A stretch of 64,000 nt of DNA, from positions 1 through 64,000 of the forward strand of contig JAUYRZ010000110.1 in assembly GCA_030695565.1 (NCBI GenBank), read 5' to 3'. The translations under genes and the position numbers were made by a program. This document shows positions 60,246 through 64,000 of the stretch, piece after piece (position 1 is the first letter of the stretch; every line of letters begins with the position of its first letter). The notes beneath the pieces were generated by a model. That model saw only the letters and a list, made by a program, of their open reading frames with translations. It did not search any database and had not been told where the DNA came from. Source of the DNA: Archangium sp. Its GTDB lineage: Bacteria > Myxococcota > Myxococcia > Myxococcales > Myxococcaceae.

Positions 60246-62209
60246 CAGGCCGCGCGCAGCAGGCTCGAGATGCGGCGAAGGTGGGTGTCCACCCGACGCA
60301 GCACCCGAGAACGCGCGGCCAGCAGCTCGAGGGCCGACGTGCCCACCGGAGCCTTCACGCGATCGATGCCGATGTGGGTCGCGGTTCCCGGCGGCCAGTG
60401 GCTGAGCACCGCTTCAGCGAGCGCGCCCCAGGACAGGTTGGCGTTCGAACCGAACAGCTCCCCGTCGAAGATGGCCTGATCTCCGTGAGGGGTGAGCAGC
60501 ACGCTCATGATCACCGGCTCGTGTTGCTCGGCGCGCCGGCCCCCCAGAGACGAGAGGAGCGGGTGCACGGAGGCCGAGAGCACGCAGGGCGTCTCGGTGT
60601 GGCGCAGCACGTCGCGCATCTCCTGGAGCGTGGGCTCGAGCTCTTCGCGCAGAACGAGCTCGCGGTAGAGGCTGCCGGTGGCGTCGAGCGCGTGCAGGCA
60701 CGCATGGCGTTCACCCTGGGGAAAGGCCACCAACTGCACGGTGGGAAGGCCGGTGGTGAGCGGCTTGCGCAACGCGCGGTACATCTCGGCCTGCTCGGGG
60801 ATCCAGTGGAGGCGGCGCGGACGATTGAACGCGCGGGCCAGCGGCACCACCCGTTTTCGGGTGCCGTCGAGCAGGAGCACCTTGTTGCCGAGCTGAAAAC
60901 CGACCGGCTCGTCGGGGGGCAGGGGGGAAGCGAGCAGCTGAGACGCGCGGGCCACCAGGGTGGGCTCTGCGCCGGGCGAAGGGATCAGCTCGACGGGCAC
61001 GCCAGCGTGATGCTGGGTGAGCACGAAGCGCAACACGCCGGTCGCGTCGACCCGCTGAGCGAAGGGGCGGCCCGCGCGGGGAACGGTGACGACGAGGTGC
61101 CGCAAGAAGCCGGGCTCGATGGAGACCAGCGCGCGGGCCGCACGCGCTTCGATCGCCTTCGACACCCGCTGCCAGACGGGACCGACATGGGCGAGGCGGG
61201 GCGACTCGGTCAACGCGAGCGCGCGCAGGTGATCCAGCGACCGGGCGCGGGCGAGCACGAGGCCCTCCAGCTCGAGGCGCCAACCCTGTTCGGTCTGGAG
61301 CTCGCGCAGATTGCGGACCCGCAGCGAGCGCTCCAGGTGAGGGCGCAGCACCGGTGGGATGCGGCGGCCGAGCAGGGCAGGCGCGAGCACCGCGCGAAGC
61401 CTCTGGCGCTCCTTGAGCGGAAAGCCCCGGAGCGCCTTCAGGCACGAGGCGCGGAATTGGCGGGCGAGGCCGTCGAGCTCGGCGGGCGAGAGGGGCTGGT
61501 TCTCCAGGGCGGTCAGATCGCGGGCGACCGGGCTGCCGCTCCAGCGGGCCAGAAAACCCATGCCCGTGCTGGGCACCTGGGTGGTGCGGATCAGCTCGAG
61601 AGGCGCCAGCGAATCGGGTCGCACCAGCAGCATCAAGCAGCGCAGCATGGGCGTGGGTGCGCGGGAGAAGGCGTCGTGCCAGTCGAAGGTGGTGGCCGCC
61701 GGGACCGCGGGGAGATCGCCTGCGACGATCGCGCTCCAGGCGAAGACCGAAGCCGAGAGCTCGAGGAGGCTGGCCTGACGCACCTCGATCTCCGGTGCAT
61801 GGCGCGCGGCGAGTTGTTGCAGCGCGGTGATTCGTTGGGTGACGCGTTGGTGCTCCATCGCCGCCAGGCCTTCGACGGGAATGACGAGCAGCTCGAAGCC
61901 GCCACCGGGTCGCGGTGAGAGCAGCACGCTGGCGATGAGCGGCCTGCGCTGCGAAAACGAAGTGGGGGGCGGCAGCTCGAGCCGTTCGCACAACTTTCCC
62001 CAGCGGCGCCTGCGGGGCGGCTGCACCACGCCGGGCGGCTCGACGTCGAGCGAAGGTCTGCGGAAGCGCGCCTCGAGCAACAACGGCACCAGCCTGACGA
62101 AGTCGCGCGCGCGGGGGCTCAGGCCCATCGCCAACCGCGAGGTGCGGCGGCGCAGGGTGGGCAGGGCCGCGTCGAACTTCGGGCGAGGGGTCCTTCGGCT
62201 GCGGCTCAC
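60245..62209 (-). CDS. Unknown 654-aa protein within the flagellar filament operon
   Basis: The GTG start (62207-62209) overlaps the flgL stop by four bases, which supports the gene and its start. The N-terminus is Arg/Pro rich (SRSRRTPRPKFDAALPTLRRR). The rest is mixed alpha/beta, Leu and Arg rich, without a signal peptide or TM helix (GGGFELLVIPVEGLAAMEHQRV; FHHxxx-free; GDQAIFDGELFGSNANLSWGALAEAVL near the C-terminus). I recognise no family. Its position between flgL and flagellin suggests a role in filament assembly or flagellin handling, but it could be unrelated. Confidence 0.7.
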   Translation of the reverse strand: MSRSRRTPRPKFDAALPTLRRRTSRLAMGLSPRARDFVRLVPLLLEARFRRPSLDVEPPGVVQPPRRRRWGKLCERLELPPPTSFSQRRPLIASVLLSPRPGGGFELLVIPVEGLAAMEHQRVTQRITALQQLAARHAPEIEVRQASLLELSASVFAWSAIVAGDLPAVPAATTFDWHDAFSRAPTPMLRCLMLLVRPDSLAPLELIRTTQVPSTGMGFLARWSGSPVARDLTALENQPLSPAELDGLARQFRASCLKALRGFPLKERQRLRAVLAPALLGRRIPPVLRPHLERSLRVRNLRELQTEQGWRLELEGLVLARARSLDHLRALALTESPRLAHVGPVWQRVSKAIEARAARALVSIEPGFLRHLVVTVPRAGRPFAQRVDATGVLRFVLTQHHAGVPVELIPSPGAEPTLVARASQLLASPLPPDEPVGFQLGNKVLLLDGTRKRVVPLARAFNRPRRLHWIPEQAEMYRALRKPLTTGLPTVQLVAFPQGERHACLHALDATGSLYRELVLREELEPTLQEMRDVLRHTETPCVLSASVHPLLSSLGGRRAEQHEPVIMSVLLTPHGDQAIFDGELFGSNANLSWGALAEAVLSHWPPGTATHIGIDRVKAPVGTSALELLAARSRVLRRVDTHLRRISSLLRAA

Positions 62210-63087
62210 AACTTGTCGAGCAGGGAGAGCCGGAACTGCTGAGAAGCAGCCGACATGCTCGCCTCCAGGGCCCGCTGGGTCGCGGCGAAACGGGTGGACG
62301 CCTCGAAGATGTCGATGTCCTCCAGCCGGCCTTGTGCGTCGGTGGCTGCGTCGCGGTTCTGCCTGGCCATGCTCGAGGCCACGTCGAACACGTTCATCAT
62401 CGCGCCCACCCGGCTGCGTTCGCGTGAGACCTGAACGATGCCGTCGTCGAGCTCCTGCACGGCCACGCGGATGTTGGTGGCGTCGTTGGTGTTGAGCGCG
62501 GTCACGAAGCGCTGGAGCGACTGCAAAACGTCGACGCCGCCGCCCGCACCCTTGAGGGCCACGTCAGCGCGGCTGGAGGCGTCTTGCAGCACGCCGGGGG
62601 CGATCTCCACTTTGCGGATGTTGGCGTCGCCCAGGTAGTTGCCCGCGGCGTCGAAGGGAGGCGCGGCGTCTTGCATGCCTCCGAAGAGGTAGCGCTCGCC
62701 GAAGCGCATGTTGAGCTGAGAGACCACCGCCGAGAGCAGCTGCTGCACCTCAGCTGCCCCGCCAGCGCGATCGTTGGCGTTGTAGGTGTCGTTGGCCAGC
62801 TGCACCGCGAGCTCTTTGGCGCGGGTCAGTGAGGTGGTGACCTGATCCATCGCGCCGTCGACCACGCCCAGCTCGTCTGAGGCGAGGCTGGCCGCGGTGA
62901 AGATGCCGTTCTGCCGGCCGGTCTCCTGCTGGTGGCGCACGGCCATGCCGGCGTCGCCGCCCGAGTCCCACGGGTGTTCGATGCGTTTGCCCGAGGAGAC
63001 TTGATCGCCCGCGGTGGTCGCGTCGGAGCGCGCGCGCATGATGCGCTGATTGGCGAGGGTGAAGAGGGCCTGGTCGCTGACTCGCAT
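62206..63087 (-). CDS. flgL: Flagellar hook-filament junction protein FlgL (HAP3)
   Basis: The 293-residue product begins MRVSDQALFTLANQRIMRARSDATTAGDQVSSGKRI, the FlgL/flagellin-like N-terminal helix. It contains RFGERYLFGGMQDAAPPFD, the FlgL motif (yLFgG...ppf). It ends in a D0-like helix (FAATQRALEASMSAASQQFRLSLLDKL). FlgL joins the hook to the filament together with FlgK, encoded 13 bases upstream. Confidence 0.94.
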   Translation of the reverse strand: MRVSDQALFTLANQRIMRARSDATTAGDQVSSGKRIEHPWDSGGDAGMAVRHQQETGRQNGIFTAASLASDELGVVDGAMDQVTTSLTRAKELAVQLANDTYNANDRAGGAAEVQQLLSAVVSQLNMRFGERYLFGGMQDAAPPFDAAGNYLGDANIRKVEIAPGVLQDASSRADVALKGAGGGVDVLQSLQRFVTALNTNDATNIRVAVQELDDGIVQVSRERSRVGAMMNVFDVASSMARQNRDAATDAQGRLEDIDIFEASTRFAATQRALEASMSAASQQFRLSLLDKL

Positions 63088-63100
63088 CGTGTCCTCTTGA

Positions 63101-64000
63101 TCAGGGCTTGATCGACATCAGGGTGGTGAGCATCTCGTCGGCGGTCTTGATGACGCGGGTGACCGCTTCGTAGGCGCGCTGGGCCTTCTGCATGTTCACC
63201 AGCTCTTCATCGACCGACACGCCGCTGGCCGACTGGCGCATCTGATCGAGGTGGTTGAGCATCGCGGTGTCGCCGTCGTGCATGCTCTGCGCGCGAGCGG
63301 TGGTGGTGCCGTACTGCGCGGTGATGCGCGCGAGGGAGCCCGAAGCGGTGGTGCCGTTGGAGAGCACGGCCGACTCGGCGTTGATCATCGCCTGCACCGC
63401 GCCCGAATCGCCCGGGGCGGTGGTGGAGCCCGCGGGGAAGAGCGAGCTGTCGGCGGTGAGCACCGGGTTGACCACCATCGAGGAGGCCGCGCCGTTGGCG
63501 GTCGCGGTGGTGATGAAGAGAGGCCGCCCGCTGCCGCCATCGAGACCGAAGCCGGCCTGGGCCGCGGCGTTGAGCTGGCCCGAGAGATCGAACGCGAGCT
63601 GGTCGAGCTGGTTCTTCGAGGTGCGCAACGCGCCATCACGAGCGGCGAGCAGACCCCCGAGTTCACCACCGGGCTTGATGGAGAGCGGCTGGGCGACCGT
63701 GCCGTCGGGCTTCTTGAGGTACAGCTCGAGGTGACCACCGTTGCTGGCGTCAGGGAGCACGGAGAACTGAGCCGCCTTCTCAGCGGCGACCAACGCGGTG
63801 CCATTGGAGAGGGTGAGGTTCAAGTCGCCGTCGGCGTTGGGCACCTGGGTGGCGCCGGTCCACTCCGCGAGGCGATCGCCCAGGCGGGTGCGAGCGTCGA
63901 GCAGATCGTTCGGAGCGCCGCTCGCGCGGGCCTGGCGGATCTGCGAGTTGAGGTTGGCGATCTGACGCAGCGCTTCGTTGATCTCGGGCAGCCGGCCTTC
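63101..64000 (-). CDS. flgK: Flagellar hook-associated protein FlgK (HAP1), C-terminal part
   Basis: The frame is open to the window edge, so only the last 299 residues are seen. Upstream of the first internal start it reads INEALRQIANLNSQIRQ...APNDLLDARTRLGDRLAEW, the conserved FlgK segment (IN.L..QI..LN.QI...PNDLLD.R). The C-terminus (GVSVDEELVNMQKAQRAYEAVTRVIKTADEMLTTLMSI) is the FlgK/FlgE-type D0 helix. FlgK is the first junction protein on the hook. The 5' end lies beyond the window. Confidence 0.95.
   Translation of the reverse strand, partial: EGRLPEINEALRQIANLNSQIRQARASGAPNDLLDARTRLGDRLAEWTGATQVPNADGDLNLTLSNGTALVAAEKAAQFSVLPDASNGGHLELYLKKPDGTVAQPLSIKPGGELGGLLAARDGALRTSKNQLDQLAFDLSGQLNAAAQAGFGLDGGSGRPLFITTATANGAASSMVVNPVLTADSSLFPAGSTTAPGDSGAVQAMINAESAVLSNGTTASGSLARITAQYGTTTARAQSMHDGDTAMLNHLDQMRQSASGVSVDEELVNMQKAQRAYEAVTRVIKTADEMLTTLMSIKP

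Overview
The window is high-GC, densely coded DNA, and its gene content points to a member of the Myxococcota (myxobacterial lineage). Evidence for this is three eukaryotic-like Ser/Thr kinases within about 11 kb, two proteins with the AgmX/PglI-type TonB-like C-terminal domain, a giant TPR protein, many lipoproteins and Cys-rich surface proteins, and a gene order matching the G2 gliding-motility (glt) cluster of Myxococcus xanthus. A flagellar filament operon at the right end means the organism also carries flagellar genes, which M. xanthus lacks. No assignment below family level is possible from the sequence alone. No intergenic stretch exceeds about 210 bases, and I saw no IS element, prophage or CRISPR array.

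Left part (1-13.2 kb): the tail of an unknown gene with a good terminator, a YfhO-like membrane protein, a small unknown protein, an amidohydrolase homologue lacking its usual metal ligands, and an RlmI-like methyltransferase. A minus-strand run follows (MA-type peptidase, DUF167, DivIVA, ProC, HEAT-like exported protein). Next come a zinc-ribbon J-domain protein and a Bcp peroxiredoxin on the plus strand. A second minus-strand run holds a SpoIIM-like protein, an RDD protein, an RsmB-like methyltransferase and an anchored periplasmic protein. Many neighbours in these runs overlap by four bases (NTGA), indicating translational coupling.

Signalling part (13.2-24 kb): a PEGA-type Ser/Thr kinase; an A-type Fe-S carrier and a lipoprotein; a small sigma factor followed by a kinase with an N-terminal zf-HC2 zinc finger and an unusual extracytoplasmic module of two SAF domains plus a TonB-C-like domain; an ABC-F ATPase; and a second zf-HC2 kinase with TPRs. 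Then come a coiled-coil protein, an unknown helical protein and MiaB.

Glt part (26.3-50 kb): a secreted 11-residue SFPD-repeat protein, a CsgG-like/helical protein (GltD position), a lipoprotein (GltE position), two paralogous small exported proteins (GltF-like), GltG (FHA-TM-TonB-C), an outer-membrane barrel (GltH-like), a low-complexity TPR protein, the 4083-residue TPR protein GltI, and GltJ/AgmX (zinc ribbon-GYF-TM-TonB-C). Together these encode most of an envelope-spanning trafficking/gliding machine. The motor genes are not in the window.

Right part (50-64 kb): two Cys-rich lipoproteins flank a MORN-like exported protein and a protein resembling RelA/SpoT synthetases. Then tRNA-Leu(UAA) and ffh, and a minus-strand flagellar filament block: flgK (cut by the window edge), flgL, an unknown 654-residue protein, flagellin with a sigma-28-like promoter, fliD, fliS, a small helical protein and a GT2-TPR glycosyltransferase that may act on flagellin. 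A palindromic intergenic repeat (core CCCTCTCCC/GGGAGAGGG) occurs eight times plus one half copy, nearly always at gene ends, and sometimes encodes the last residues of a protein.
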